Positions 10,901 through 22,875 of a stretch of 64,000 bases of DNA are shown here, piece after piece (the stretch's first letter is position 1; every line of letters begins with the position of its first letter). The notes under the pieces are model-generated. The model saw only the letters and a program-made list of their open reading frames with translations. It did no database searches and was not told the origin of the DNA. Made by a program: the position numbers and the translations under genes. This DNA comes from Onchocerca lupi (taxonomy: Eukaryota > Nematoda > Chromadorea > Rhabditida > Onchocercidae), in contig JAOVVO010000302.1 in assembly GCA_028564675.1 (NCBI GenBank), forward strand, positions 28,345-92,344, given 5' to 3'.

Positions 10901-13900
10901 ATTCTAGAACACGCAATGTATGATTGCCCATGTGAGAAGCAATCCGTCTCTAGATCTAAACCACACAATTCTAAAGATTAGACCTGAGTTTCGTTGATGA
11001 TGATTGCAAACGCCAATCGAATTGGGAATTGTAATCTCTTAAATTGAAATGGCATATCTGTTGGAATCATAGAAATGCGAGGAATGAGGACATCTTCACC
11101 TTTGAAAGGTTCTGTCAAGGTTGTTTCTACGACGTTGTTCACTAATTTTTTTATTGCAAGCGGCATGTCTTTGCAAGGTTTTGGCTAGTTGATATTTCGC
11201 AACATGATGATTGGCACGTCGATTTTCGACTGCAACACATGTGGTGGCATCCTTGGCAGATCGAGTGAATTCAAAAATTCTGTTAGGTAATTAAACACTT
11301 CATCTGCTTCCAGAACAGTGTCGACGGACTTATGTATGATTGCCTGTGCAGCAAAGTCCATGTATTATATTTTTCGTCTCAATTTCATGCAAATCCTTAT
11401 CGACGTCGGAACTGGGTATTTCAGCGCATATTCATTATCGATTTGTTTAAAGCGATTTTATCATAAAGCCAGATTAGAAACGTTGCGTCAAAATGAACAA
11501 CGAATATTTACGACAAAGAGGCAATCCAAGACATGACTTAATATTAGAAGTCAGAGAGGTAATCCACAAATTGCCTAAACGAAACACTTTATTGTATACT
11601 TTCATGACGTCGACATTTCTGCGACGGAACTAAATTTCTCATAAAGCAAAAAACAAATGAAAAAGCTTAAATTACGTGCTTCATTTATTTAAAACACGCA
11701 CCTATTCGAATGCAATGTTGTATGGAAATTTAAATTCATTCGGTGAAGAACTTGAAAAGTTGTAAGAAGTAGTCGCATTCAATGCAGAAAGTAGGCGTGG
11801 TGAATAAATTCTGTCCGCTCATGAGAGCGTGGTGAAAAGCGGAGTCAAAAAATTCAGTCTGCTCACTTACTTTTAGTTGTCACGGCTTGACACGTAAAAA
11901 AAGGTATCTCTATGTAGAAACACGCGCCTATTCCAATGCAAGGTTATGTCAAAATTTAAAAGCAATCGGTGGAAAACTTGTAACGTTTTATAAAGAGCCA
12001 CAAGAAGCATTTGCTTTTTTTTTACATAGATTATTCCTCAAATTACGGTCATCATTGCTACCGGAACAAATACTTACCAAATGATACAAACGACAAAATA
12101 AACGGATTTTTGCAATGTATACATTCATTAGTTCCAAGGAGAGGATTAGAGGTACCACATCTGAAATAAGTTCAATTATTAAGGACAAAAGTCCAATTTC
12201 TTGACATTTTACGAACGTTTTTGTAATGAATATACTGTAAAACTTGCGTACTTCTAGTTAATTGTTATGGGATAGAACCTATGCCGCTAAGATCTAGTAA
12301 TGCTATAAAACTTTCTCAGCACTAACCTATAACACATAGGGAGTAATTCTTCTGCATCAGTGAAGGGTTTTGATCTGATCATTAGGGCTTCTGTTTCAAT
12401 AAGCTTTTCAAAACGATATGGAATTTTCAAACAACTGAGTTGTTCTAAAGCATATCGCGCTAATTTGTAGGCGCCTAATATTTGTCCTTGCTTCATTAAA
12501 GTATAAAATATGCTCCTGAAACAAGCTTTGTTTATTTCCCTGCTTGTCTTACCATTTGAATATTATCGCTGTTCTACATATTATTTTAGTGCATGAAAGA
12601 AATCCAATTATTTTTATAGCTCTTATATATAAGGACTAGTACTATTGTTTTCCGAAGTTTTTTAATATTTTCCACATAAAGAAAGGATTAGGAATCAAAT
12701 TACTTTGGAGCAACATCGGTTCAACCATAAATCAGGGAATATTAGATGTTCAGTAACTTCAACTATTGAAAAACTATATATATATATATATATATATGCT
12801 TTACCACCAAAACATAAAAAACCTTGACACTATCTGATCACATACTGCGCATAAAAATGTATTGGAAGCACAACATTCCTACCAATTTTACCCTTAAAAT
12901 TAATTTGAATTAAAGAGAATTACACTCGTGATATTTTATAAATTTCCTTTTGACAAGCCAAATAGCGAGCAATATTGACTAGAGCATCGGCTGGGCAGCT
13001 CGTAAAAGGTTCAGCCTATAAAATGTTTTCTTTATGAGCAAGAATAGTAAAATTAAATTAGATGGCGCATTGAGATTTTGAGAAAAGGAATAATTTTCTG
13101 ATTGAATACATTCAGAGATTGAAATCTGAGAATTAAATTATGATCATGAAGTGTAACAATTTAGTAACTTTCAACTCAATTTTCAGAATGTTTCTTTAAA
13201 TCTTAGAACAACTAAAAGGAACTACTTATTCTTGGAAAACTATACATACATTTTTTTTTAGCAAGGAATAAGGAACAACCCAAAACATCCAGCAATTTAA
13301 TAATTATTAGTTCATAACCAGTTGTTAATCATTACCAGATATTTATAAATGACATCGAAGGCATAGTAGCAATTCGCTTTGTTATTAAAATCCAGAAATT
13401 TTTCAATTAATTTAGGATCTGCATAGCACTGTTCTAAATATTGCATGCTTAGCACCCAGTTATAATATCCTGCATCTATAAAACGGTTCTCTCTAATAGC
13501 ATTTCCCATTAGCTGCTCCAAAACTTGCAATGCTTCCACATCATGCCCAGCCATACGATAGGCTGCAAAACATAAAACTGCTATTATTTTTTATACAAAT
13601 CGAAAAAATGACATTTAATATTAAATAGCAACATTAACAACATTTCAAACTGCAAACCTTTTTGAGCCTCATCAAAACGATCGTTTTCTGCTAACCAACG
13701 TGCGTAGGGCAGATAAACTTCTTCATTATATTTTTGGTACTTCGCTGCAATTATAAATGCCTGAAAAATAAACTAATTACTTGGAATCATATTTTTTAAA
13801 ATATGAAATTAAGAGAACTAACGTGAGATGTGACAAATTAGCACACTTGATACTTTTATCAAATTTCAAATAAAAATTTACATCATTCCAGAGCGCCGCA

Positions 13901-16900
13901 TCGACGTACATGTTTACTAAGGCACGAATATCATTGATTGACTGGAATAAATGGGAAGCAAGAGTGTATTCGCCTTTTTTTGCCAAGTGATTTCCAATCG
14001 TGCGCAATACATCAACATTGCTTCGATCAATACGATGTGCGAGATTGATCAGCCTGAGAAATACTTGTTTGTATTCCAAATAAAAATAGTAATATAAAAG
14101 AGGAAAAGAAAAAAGAAAATTCAGTTATGTGAATGCTTACTTTTCAAATAAAAATAAAAGGCTTACATATCAATCCAGTTGTTTTTGATCATGAGACTAA
14201 CTGCTTTATCGTAATCGCCTGAAGCTACAAACATTTCCGCAGCGATTATGGGCTCATTTGAATTCTGTGCCCAATCAGCACGTTTTCGCAACAGAGCTTT
14301 TTGAGTTTCTCCAGAGGCGGATGATAACAATTCCTGAATGCGAATGTCGAAAGCATTAGGAAAAAAAAAAAGAACGGATGTAATCTTACGTGCACAAAAA
14401 AGCGATAATTACACAAAATAACTACTACGAAATTGATGAGACCATGAACAATATAAATGTTCTGAAAAGCCAAAATTGCATCTTTCCTACATTCATTAAA
14501 ATAAGTGAAAAAGAAAAAAGAAAAAATGAAAATTAAAAGTCAGGCTATACAAGCTAATGCCGATTTATCTTTCAACCTGGGCCTGATCGAACATGCGTAA
14601 ATCTGTGAACATTTCCAATGTTTTTTGATCACATCTAATTTTTTGAAACAACATCGCTGCTTCGCGATATCTACCTTCATACGCTTTTATACATCCCAAC
14701 ATCAATTCTTTTTTCGTATCCTTTTTTATCATGTCCTGGAATCTAATTCGAATTAAAGCAATTATTTGACAGAATCAAAATATCCGCAACCAGTGTATTA
14801 TATAACTTTCTATACCGAAATAAATGGAGAGATTGGTTGTTTTAATTTCTATACCTTAATTTCCGAGATTAATTGTAGATAACGTGCATCTTTAATTCTA
14901 TGGAAAGCTTTTTGAGCGATATCAAGTTGAAAGTTATGCAAAGCATCATGACCAAGGACATCCCAGTCACCTTCTGTTACACCCAATGATGCCAAATCAT
15001 ATGCTTCCCTATAAAAGCGATAGAAATAGATCAATTGCATCATTTTTTTTTTTTTTTTTTTTTTTTTATTCAGCGAAACGCAAACTTTCAAAGGGAAATC
15101 TCACTTGTACATTTTCTGTTCAAGATACTGATATAATTGATTAGATAGAGGCACTTCCACTGCAATCATGGCAAACATATGCAAGCAAAAGACACGCTTT
15201 CCAGAAAATCCAACTACAAAACCCTAAAAAAATTCACTATCCCTAACTAAATATTTTCTATGAGTAAAAGACAAAAAATAGTGATCAAACAAATTCTTCG
15301 ACGACAAAAAGATAGAAATTTTTTGTTCTTGTTCTATTTTTTTTTTTTTTTTTTGAGGTCATACTTGCATTCTTTGTTGATGTGAAGAGAAATTGTCAGC
15401 TTTAATACATAGTGCGCCACCACCGGAATAACATAAAAGATTTTCTTGATCAGCATTCCAGGCAACACTATTACATGATGGTTCCTATAAAAAATCGGTT
15501 TCTCATATGTGAATTACAAAATTTGTTATAAAAATTAGTATATCGAAAATTAGTATGTCGAACCTGGAATAGAAACTGTTTAGTTTTGATATCAAAAGTT
15601 GTACAAACTCCGGTTTCGTCGACGATTGCAAGCTTTTCCCTGAAATTCACGATTAACTGCATTTAAAGTCCTTTTTTTTTTTGAATAATACTTTTGGAAA
15701 AAAAATTATTTTTAAAGCATCGAATAATCGAGCAATATTGAACAACATTGAAGTTAGAAAGATACCTACCTTAAATGGCTGATGTCAAGGCATCTGATAG
15801 CACTTTTTAAACGCAATATTTCTGTTATGAATGGATTATCCACAAAGATTTTACATACCTAAACCATTTATCTTTTATCAGGTTAAAAAACTTTCCAAAT
15901 GATTTACACAAACATGGTGTAATTAGCTAAGATTTTTTTGTTTTTCATAAACATAAAGTTACAGCTCCATTTCGTAGACCGATTAACATAGCTTCTCGAC
16001 CCGGTGGTCCACCAACCACCTTTATATAACGTATCAGAGATTCAAGAAGCCATTCCCGTTGTTTAAGTCCTTTATGGTCGTAACACTGCAATCGTCGTTC
16101 GTGGCAAAGTATCAAATGATGCGCGCAGACTACCTATAAAAAGAAACTTTTCTTCGCAAAATGATACAAAATACAGGTGAACTCTTTATTTAACAGAAAA
16201 ATCCAATCTTTTGAGTTTCGAGATGGTACATCAGAAAAGGATCTTATAGTACTTACAAGTAGCGAACATTCGAAAGCACGGTTTATTTTCTCAACCAATC
16301 TATATTCCAACTGTCCATCATCGCGCTCTGTGGTAAGGCGATATATTTCAATATGATCAGCGAGTTGCACCTAAAGTAAACTTTCTTTGGCATATCTTTG
16401 ATAAAATATAGGTTTGAAAAAGAGAAAGTTTTTCCAAATAGAATGTTCGAACCTTTCATTAATTGCTCATCCATCAAACTGAAATCCGATACTTATGAAG
16501 AAGGAATGATCATATTCCTAATACTCCCAAAAAAAGAAAAACCCACAGCTAATCGATTATAGTACACAGCGACTTTGCGAACCAAATCATTACAGTAAAT
16601 TCTGACAGATGTTTGATTTGCAAGATGCTGCACCACCACTTCGGTCATATTTTCGCGGTAAGCATATCGCTCCTAAGAATTTTATTCTCTGAACAGTTAC
16701 GAATAGATTCACGCAACAACAATATGCCAATAATGAACGGATTTTCAATTGAACTAGCATAGAATATTCAAAAATAAATATAAAAAGTTAAATTAGAAGT
16801 GTATTTTCTCTATTACTAACTTTATGCAATCCGTGAACTGTGCTAAACATTAACTGATAGCAAGCTAGTGTACCATCCACGCAACCAACTGCAAGTAGTC

Positions 16901-19708
16901 GCATTTTTATGATATAATTCAAAATTCTCCTGTATCATTCGTATGAAAAAGTTTAAGATAAATTAGAACTGACCAACAATTGTGTTTGTATTTGGTCTAG
17001 TTTTTACAGTCCATACCCATGTATCCATCTGTGCAACTGTACCCAGTGCTGTTCCTACAACAATTACTGACTTTTTTTTCGATAATAAAAAATTGCACTG
17101 GTTCAAGAACCAAAAACAAATATTTATGGTGTCATTTCCTAATGTAAAACATATTGGTAATCAAAGTTTAATTGGAATATTATACAAACCTTCACGACTA
17201 TAAAGAGTAACCTGACGATTGGAGCCGCACATTATCAGGAATTGGCCATAGTTAAAAAATTCTATTGCTGTAGGATCATAGCCAAGTTTTTTGTCTTCTT
17301 GAAAGAGCTGCAAGCAATAATAACATTTTTTTTCGAAAAATTGAACTCAAGTTATAAAAGAAAGATTCTGCAAAATAGAGTGGCAATACATATGATAATT
17401 AGTACACATTAGAGTTAAAAATCAACTTCAAGCATGATTAATATGCTTTTAGACTCAATGGTGTCAATAAATTTAGGGAACAGGAAAGCACAGAACGATT
17501 TCCAAGAATAATATTTTTTACCTGATTTCCCTCTAAATCATAAAATGCAGCTGTTTGCCCCCAGTCTACCAATACCAAAAGTCCTCCAAACGTACTGAAA
17601 AAAAGAAAAAAAAAAAAGATATATTTACTAAATTTCCTTTTGGAAATATTCAGCAAACAATCAATTTCAGTGTGTTTAGGAAAGGTCCATAAAACTGCAA
17701 AAATGCAATTCCTTTTGCATTGAAAAAGTCCTCAAAACTACAAAAATACAGTTTTTCTTTATATTTTTACTTCATTTTCTGACTACAGTAAGATTTGATA
17801 AAGAAAACAACGTGCGAAAAAAGAGAAAAAAACAGCTTACCTTCTTTGAATATTGGCATCACAGTGCCACGAGGCATCCCTATAAGTTAGTTTTTACTAT
17901 AAATAAGCTGTTTATTTTTTGAAATTTTATAGCAAGATATAGGAATAACAAAGTCTGAGAGAAACTCACGCAGTGCTTCGAGGTCCCGCAAAAGCTAGCG
18001 CCCAAACAGGTTCGCCAGAGGGTCGTTCAATTTTTTTTATTTCTAGACTATTCTGAAAGGTAAACTAACATGGTTGTTTGAAGAGAAGATATTTTGTACC
18101 ACTGTAACAAAATCTTAGTCTGAACTTTTGCTTATTTCAAGCTATTTCCGGATGATATTGTCATGGAATGGACTTTTATGTCCTTTTTTTTTTCTGACAA
18201 TTTTTCATGCATTCAATATTGTATTGTATTTAATCATTTGTATTTATCTCAAAATTGGTTTGCTTTATGTATTAAACGATAGAAACGCAAAAATTTTGGG
18301 CATAAATGCATTAAGCCGAGGTGAAGTTAAAAATGGGAAAGGGCAGAAATTACCACATCAGTAACGAATGCCTTATTTTTATGTCTGTAGCAATGGAAAA
18401 AAAAAAGAATAAAAATGCAGTTCACCGCAGCAGAACGCAGAGATACGGTACCATCAAACATTCCAATGGCATAAAGTTGACCATCGCAACTCCATGAGCA
18501 GCAAACACATCTACTTGATGTTCGTTGTTTACTAACACTTTTCTCCAGTTGAGTCCATATCCCTAGAAATATTTCTTTAGTTAAATGCAGTTCTGTCACT
18601 ATTAAACTGATGAATTAATTAAGAACAAAATCTTTTTGAATCGAATTATAATTCAGACTTACGATCTTAAGAAATTTGATCTTTAAATCCAACTTCTGAA
18701 GTAATCTGAAGTGATTTGTTCAGGTCAAATTTGAAATTTATCAGAATATGTCATACTATCTTCCAAGCTACAATTATGGAATAATATATTAAGTGTAGAT
18801 GGTTTTATTGTTCTCATCAAACAATGACGGTTGATTCAAATACTCACCTAAAACAACAATGATTGATTCAAAAACTTACCAAAATCACTGATGGCACAGC
18901 TAAGCAAAAAGCATGTTATAGGACTAAAAGCAAGGCATTGTACTGCTTCGTTGTGTCTAAAAACGAGTCGTCTAGTAAGATTAAAAGATCTTCAAATGTT
19001 AAATTATCAGAAGTCTATTATTTGCATCTGGAACTGGCTTTGGATTATAAATTTCCGAAAAGAATTTTTATTAAGAAAAAAAAAATACATATATTTAAGC
19101 GTTCCTTCATGCTGCTCTGTCCATATAATAACGGAACGATCGGCAGAACCGGATGCGAAATTTTCGCCATTGTATGAAAAAGCAACGGCATATACGAGAT
19201 CCTTATGACCTGCAAAGAGAGAAATAAAGTTCCATTTTCTGAAAATTTTGTTTGGTAAGACCAAAATTCAAAAGAAACTGGACCTTTCAAGGATTGCAAC
19301 AATGTGCCATCTGTACCGTCATAAATCAAAACTTTCGTATCAGCTGCAACAAGCAATTCCGATCCATCTGGTTTGAAAGCCAAATCATAAACGCAGCACC
19401 TAGAATTTTCTTACAGCCTAAGAAAATTATCAAAAGAGAATAGAACTTTTCTTAAATAGCTATCATATTTATTATCTTCTGTAAATGGCAACAAAGGCTC
19501 ACTGTGAGAGCCAAATTGAAAAAATAAAGTACTGCCAATAACAGTTTTGGTCATTAACAGGGTTTTCATGTGTGGATGCAGGTATGATGGTTTAGATAAG
19601 AAGTGGTCAAATCAAGCAAAAGGAAATAGCGTCACCTCTTACCTAAGTTTTCAATTTTCAGCTTTTTTCATCTTACCTATTTCCGCATGGTATCGATTTA
19701 GAAGGCAT
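7905..19708 (-). CDS. daf-10: IFT122 / DAF-10, intraflagellar transport complex A subunit
   Basis: Core subunit of IFT-A, needed for retrograde transport and membrane-protein entry in sensory cilia. Exons: 19677-19708 (tentative), 19284-19399, 19089-19209, 18880-18956, 18426-18562, 17970-18052, 17841-17879, 17522-17594, 17190-17307, 16974-17054, 16821-16888, 16547-16672, 16257-16370, 15963-16133, 15770-15858, 15564-15639, 15365-15484, 15105-15223, 14855-15008, 14577-14735, 14167-14333, 13882-14053, 13658-13760, 13336-13562, 12924-13015, 12327-12515, 12078-12160, 8923-9038, 8777-8812 (doubtful), 8541-8702, 7905-8024. Phases join to about 1,170-1,180 residues (human protein about 1,240). Order: N-terminal WD40 region (AFKPDGSELLVA, FASGSADRSVIIWT), VGGPPGREAMLIGLRNG linker, TPR-like helices (YLPYARWLAENDRFDEAQK), then Cys pairs (YRCGTSNPLL; CIHCKNPF; GGCPFCH). 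Intron 9039-12077 holds Helitron remains. Confidence 0.93.
9279..9318 (-). repeat. probable Helitron 3' terminal hairpin
   Basis: TAGCTGGA at 9279-9286 is repeated inverted as TCCAGCTA at 9311-9318. Inside, read on the minus strand, GGTCGCG and CGTGACC form a stem around a short loop, followed by CGGTCCAG and then CTAG with T next to it. A hairpin a few bases before a CTRR end followed by host T is the known Helitron 3' terminus. Confidence 0.55.
9478..9525 (-). repeat. Helitron-associated repeat, inverted copy
   Basis: Read on the minus strand, this stretch (GTGTATTCCAATGTAAAG, then CATCAAAATTTCAAAGCAAC) matches the plus-strand copies at 11691 and 11926 with moderate divergence. It lies near the presumed Helitron 3' end. 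Confidence 0.55.
10022..10500 (-). pseudogene. Helitron Rep/helicase polyprotein, N-terminal fragment (broken)
   Basis: The minus strand reads a degraded run of Arg, Gln and Ala-rich repeats (ARQKMAQMRAE, ARLEDSRLRAC, RQAESQREIGD) with stops, then VWQPCDYN and an open frame ending in EPLKILLAGYTAESKRFLTKIR-like sequence. This pattern, with CPYC and GMCCAAGKI, is typical of the Helitron-like N-terminal domain upstream of the Rep nuclease. The nuclease and most of the helicase are absent downstream. Several in-frame stops make it a pseudogene. Confidence 0.75.
10825..11349 (-). pseudogene. Helitron Pif1-like helicase, C-terminal fragment (broken)
   Basis: The minus strand encodes the last part of a Helitron Pif1-family DNA helicase, running HKSVDTVLEADEVFNYLTEF, PPHVLQSKIDVPIIMLRNIN, a stop, GEDVLIPRISMIP, PIRLAFAIIINETQV, a second stop, GLDLETDCFSHGQSYIACSR and IGKPDNLYIY, ending with TAA at 10825-10827. 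The normally conserved INKSQGQS segment reads INETQV-stop-SL. Upstream Walker motifs are missing. Two internal stops show it is non-functional. Confidence 0.85.
11691..11775 (+). repeat. Helitron-associated repeat, copy A
   Basis: It begins acacgcacctattcgaatgc and continues to cggtgaagaacttgaaaag. It is a diverged direct repeat of copy B about 238 bp downstream. It lies in the 3.0-kb daf-10 intron. Confidence 0.6.
11926..12012 (+). repeat. Helitron-associated repeat, copy B
   Basis: It begins aacacgcgcctattccaatg and continues to atcggtggaaaacttgtaac. It is a diverged copy of 11691-11775 and of the reverse complement of 9478-9525. It ends about 65 bp before the daf-10 exon at 12078. Confidence 0.6.
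12775..12797. repeat. (TA)n microsatellite
   Basis: About eleven TA units lie in a daf-10 intron between exons 12327-12515 and 12924-13015. Confidence 0.9.
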
Positions 19709-20270
19709 GCGAAGAAGAATCAGAATCAAGGCAAGTTGACTATCTATGTTCAAAGATGATTCGTGCCTTTGCGTTTTCCATGAATTTGTAAAAAGCAAGA
19801 AGCAAAGCATCTAGAAATAGAATGAGGCACTCGAAATCATGCAATAATCGATGGTTTTGAGGAAGCATTTCTATTAGCCGTAATATTTTACTCATTTTTG
19901 TTTTCATATTCTTCCAAGATATTTTCAGCAAGTCTTGCTAATTGATTCATAAATTCATTGCTTATCCTGATATCTCAACATAACTACGAGGAAATTAACT
20001 TACCATCAATTTACCCATTTAAAATGGTTAGCATTTATTTATTTATTTACAAATTATCAGATTGCACAGTTAAGACGCTAATGATTCAAGCTACTGAAGC
20101 TATAAAAATGATTCATATTTGAATGATAACGAGGCATTACTGCAAATAATAATGAAAAAGAAAAGATGAACAAATTGGGGACGCATGTGGCATTTCAGAA
20201 GACATAGTTAATTTCATTTTCGTTTCTTCGCATATAAATATAAAGATTGAAGTAAAAGCACTATTCAGAC
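19709..20270. promoter_or_regulatory. shared divergent promoter region, daf-10 / flp-1
   Basis: About 560 bp separates the tentative daf-10 start (minus strand) from the flp-1 start (plus strand). No gene was seen in it. I searched by eye for an RFX X-box, expected near a ciliary gene such as daf-10, and found no convincing 14-bp match here. If the small first exon of daf-10 is wrong, the interval grows to about 870 bp. Confidence 0.5.
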
Positions 20271-20616
20271 ATGATTATTCTCGTCCATGCTGTTCTTCTG
20301 ATATGCAGCTTAACACAGGTAGTTTACTCATTCTTTATTCATGTCCATATATAGCTCCTTTTTCATATAATTTCTCCAAATCCGATTTCTTCAAGAGAAT
20401 TCTCCCCATTAAATTAATACCAGCTAGCAAAGCCTCATTCCTGACATCGGTTATAGCTATTGTATGAGACGATATTACTTTCTTATCTTTCCATCCCTCC
20501 AACATTGCCCCACCATAACAATACAGCCCTAACTTCTTCCACTTGATTCTGCTTTTTAATTAAGAAATCATAACTTACTTAGGAGATTATAATCCATAAC
20601 TTCAATCAAAAAAAAA

Positions 20617-20648
<32 letters not shown>

Positions 20649-22875
20649 TGAGAAAATCATCTTTCTGAAAAAATCAATTATCTCTCTTAATACCAAGGAG
20701 AGAGTTGCCATATTACTTCGGAATTAAATATAAATAGCGTATCGAAAAATCAATTCAGCTTTTTAACATCCAACTTTTTCATGATCATATTATGATAACA
20801 TTGCTTGCTTGCATTAAATCTTAAGATTATAAGAGACGAAAGGAAAGATAAGGAAACATGTACAATGATAAAAACCACTAGGATAAAAAATCTTCAAATG
20901 TGGCTTGTTATAGATAAACTTTCTTCCTTCATTATCTGCTTTAAATGCTATTGTTTTCAAGAATGAAATTCATAATTATTTCGAAGTTATTTGTGTTTTC
21001 TTTATTCTGTTCATATCGTTGCAATCATTCTGGCCATAAGATCAGTTCGTTGAAATTATCTCTTAATCATGGAAAAAATTCCATGATCTTTTATGCACTC
21101 ATATTATTTACAGTTTTTTTTAAACCAACTCTTCCACTCCCGTCCCACATAACATCTGTCCAAAAATTTAAATTCTACTACTTGAGTTTGAAACCATACT
21201 GACATTGAGAAACTTAAGCTTTGGTTTCAAGAAATAGAGGGAGAAAGTCAGAAGAAAGGAGGAAATTTCAAATAACGAGTAAGCAAATATTGAAATTTAT
21301 ACATTTTAGGTATCAAGTGAATGCTGCAGAAATGCAATCACATCGGATTTTTGTACTATGTTTAACATGCTTTCGAGTTCACAGCAAGCGGAAATAAGGC
21401 AATACTTTGTGGATGATTGCGAAGGAGATGCGGATGAGGCACCTAAAAAAATTGAAAAAAAAAAACCAAATTTCATTCGATTTGGCAGAGCCGGTATACC
21501 TAATTTATTCCAAACCATATCATATGTCTGCAATAAGAAAACTCCAGAAAATATTGACTTTAAAAATAATGCAAAACTGTTTGATTCCGTTTAATTTTTT
21601 TGAGAGATGTTTAAGATTCCAGTTAGGCCTATTTTGATAACAATAAGCTCTTACAAACTGAAATCTAATCAGATGTCTATGCTGAATTTCTAAAAGTTCA
21701 ATTTTGCTATTTTTGCACTATATCTTATGAATTAGATTCAAAGTCATGGTTTAAGGAAGACGGGAAATGAAACAAGTATTCAATACCTAAAAAGTCTCAA
21801 ATTTAACATCGTTAGATTTTATTTCTTATTTACAATAAAGACCTTATTTTCAGCGTCACCAATAATGTACGGAAAAAAAGACACTGATCCGAACTTTTTA
21901 CAATTTGAACGTTCATCAAGTACATTCACACCTAGTGGACAAAATTTTCTTCGATTTGGAAGAGCAGCTGAACCAAATTTCCTTCGTTTTGGTGAAACAG
22001 TATTGTCATGCTTTTGTTAATAATTCTCCACGCAGTTTCCATGTTTTACAATTGAATGAATTAAGTTTTCAAAGTGCAGATCAGTTTCATTGATTTAAGG
22101 ATTTGTTAATAACTGATTTGATGGTACCTCTTCATCAATGTAAAGCCATGGATCTTGTCAGCTGTTTCCCCTGAATGATAGGGACTGACAGTACTTTAGA
22201 CCATGCCACTATCATCACATTTTGGAATGTGACGATTCCGACTTAAGTGTCCATTTCTGTGAGAATGAACTTAAATCTATAAGCTAAAATAAGAACAGTT
22301 AAGAACTATACATCTTCTAATGACTGATTTGTATATGAGATTCATCTCTCGCCATTTTGGTCAAGTCGTCAAGTCGTTCATGAATTTTTTGTAAAAATCA
22401 ACCTAAGCAATTCTATGGAAAAAGCAACAACTAGCAAAATAATACTGTAGCTTAAGATGCTAAATAGCTACAGGCTTAAATTCCTAGCTGAGCCATACCT
22501 ATATGTAGTGCTATCATCTAACCAATTTGAATGCACCAATGATACATAGTTCCACAAGATATAAGTCGATCAAAATTGTATCAGAAATTATAACCAATTG
22601 TACTGGATTCTGCTGTGTTCCTGATATCCCATATTAAATTCATTTTTCAAAATGTGAAATAAAAAACAATATTTTCAGGTCGCGTAAGAGACTCAAATTT
22701 CTTAAGATTTGGTAAATCTGAACCGAATTTCCTTCGATTCGGGAAACGCATTGAAGCGAACGAGCCAAATTTTTTGCAATTTGGAAGAAACGCTTCTTTG
22801 CAGAATGATCAAGAATATAGAGAAGGATTCAGCCGCCAAGATCGGAAACCTAATTTCCTACGCTTCGGTAAATAA
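20271..22875 (+). CDS. flp-1: FLP-1 FMRFamide-like neuropeptide precursor
   Basis: Secreted prepropeptide cleaved at basic sites and C-terminally amidated to give PNFLRF-amide neuropeptides. Exons: 20271-20318, 21310-21493, 21854-21991, 22679-22875; all junctions keep phase, giving 188 residues. Exon 1 is a hydrophobic signal segment (MIILVHAVLLICSLTQ). Exon 2 carries the Cys-rich spacer (SSECCRNAITSDFCTMFNML, then ENC-like DDCEGDADEA) characteristic of C. elegans FLP-1, then KKPNFIRFG-R. Later repeats are DTDPNFLQFE-R, SGQNFLRFG-R, AAEPNFLRFG-R, VRDSNFLRFG-K, SEPNFLRFG-KR, ANEPNFLQFG-R and the terminal KPNFLRFGK followed by the stop. DTDPNFLQFE lacks the amide-donor Gly, so it should not give an amidated product. 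Confidence 0.95.
20608..20640. repeat. poly(A) tract in flp-1 intron 1
   Basis: A run of A broken by one G lies in the first intron of flp-1. Confidence 0.9.

Larger units (their letters stand above)
9278..11349 (-). mobile_element. decayed Helitron (rolling-circle transposon) remains in a daf-10 intron
   Basis: Two coding fragments lie on the minus strand. At 10825-11349 is the C-terminal Pif1-type helicase end, with FNYLTEFLNSLDLP, GEDVLIPRISMIPTDMP, PFQFKRLQFPIRLAFAI and then, after an internal stop, CFSHGQSYIACSRIGKPDN. At 10022-10500 is the end of the Helitron-like N-terminal domain (MTEVCPYCMDLKF, KGMCCAAGKIKLP) preceded by Arg/Gln-rich repeats with several stops. The N-terminal piece lies downstream of the C-terminal piece, so this cannot be one intact element. 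Stops and frame breaks show both copies are dead. The minus-strand 3' end is probably at 9278. Transcription of daf-10 runs in the same direction, so the remains sit in its pre-mRNA. Confidence 0.8.

Noticed and set aside
18863..19208. Two overlapping plus-strand frames of more than 100 codons
   Set aside because: They are the antisense of daf-10 WD40 exons and the intron between them.
19479..19492. Half X-box (GTTGCCATTTACAG on the minus strand) near daf-10
   Set aside because: Only one half fits the RFX consensus, and it would lie in intron 1 of daf-10.
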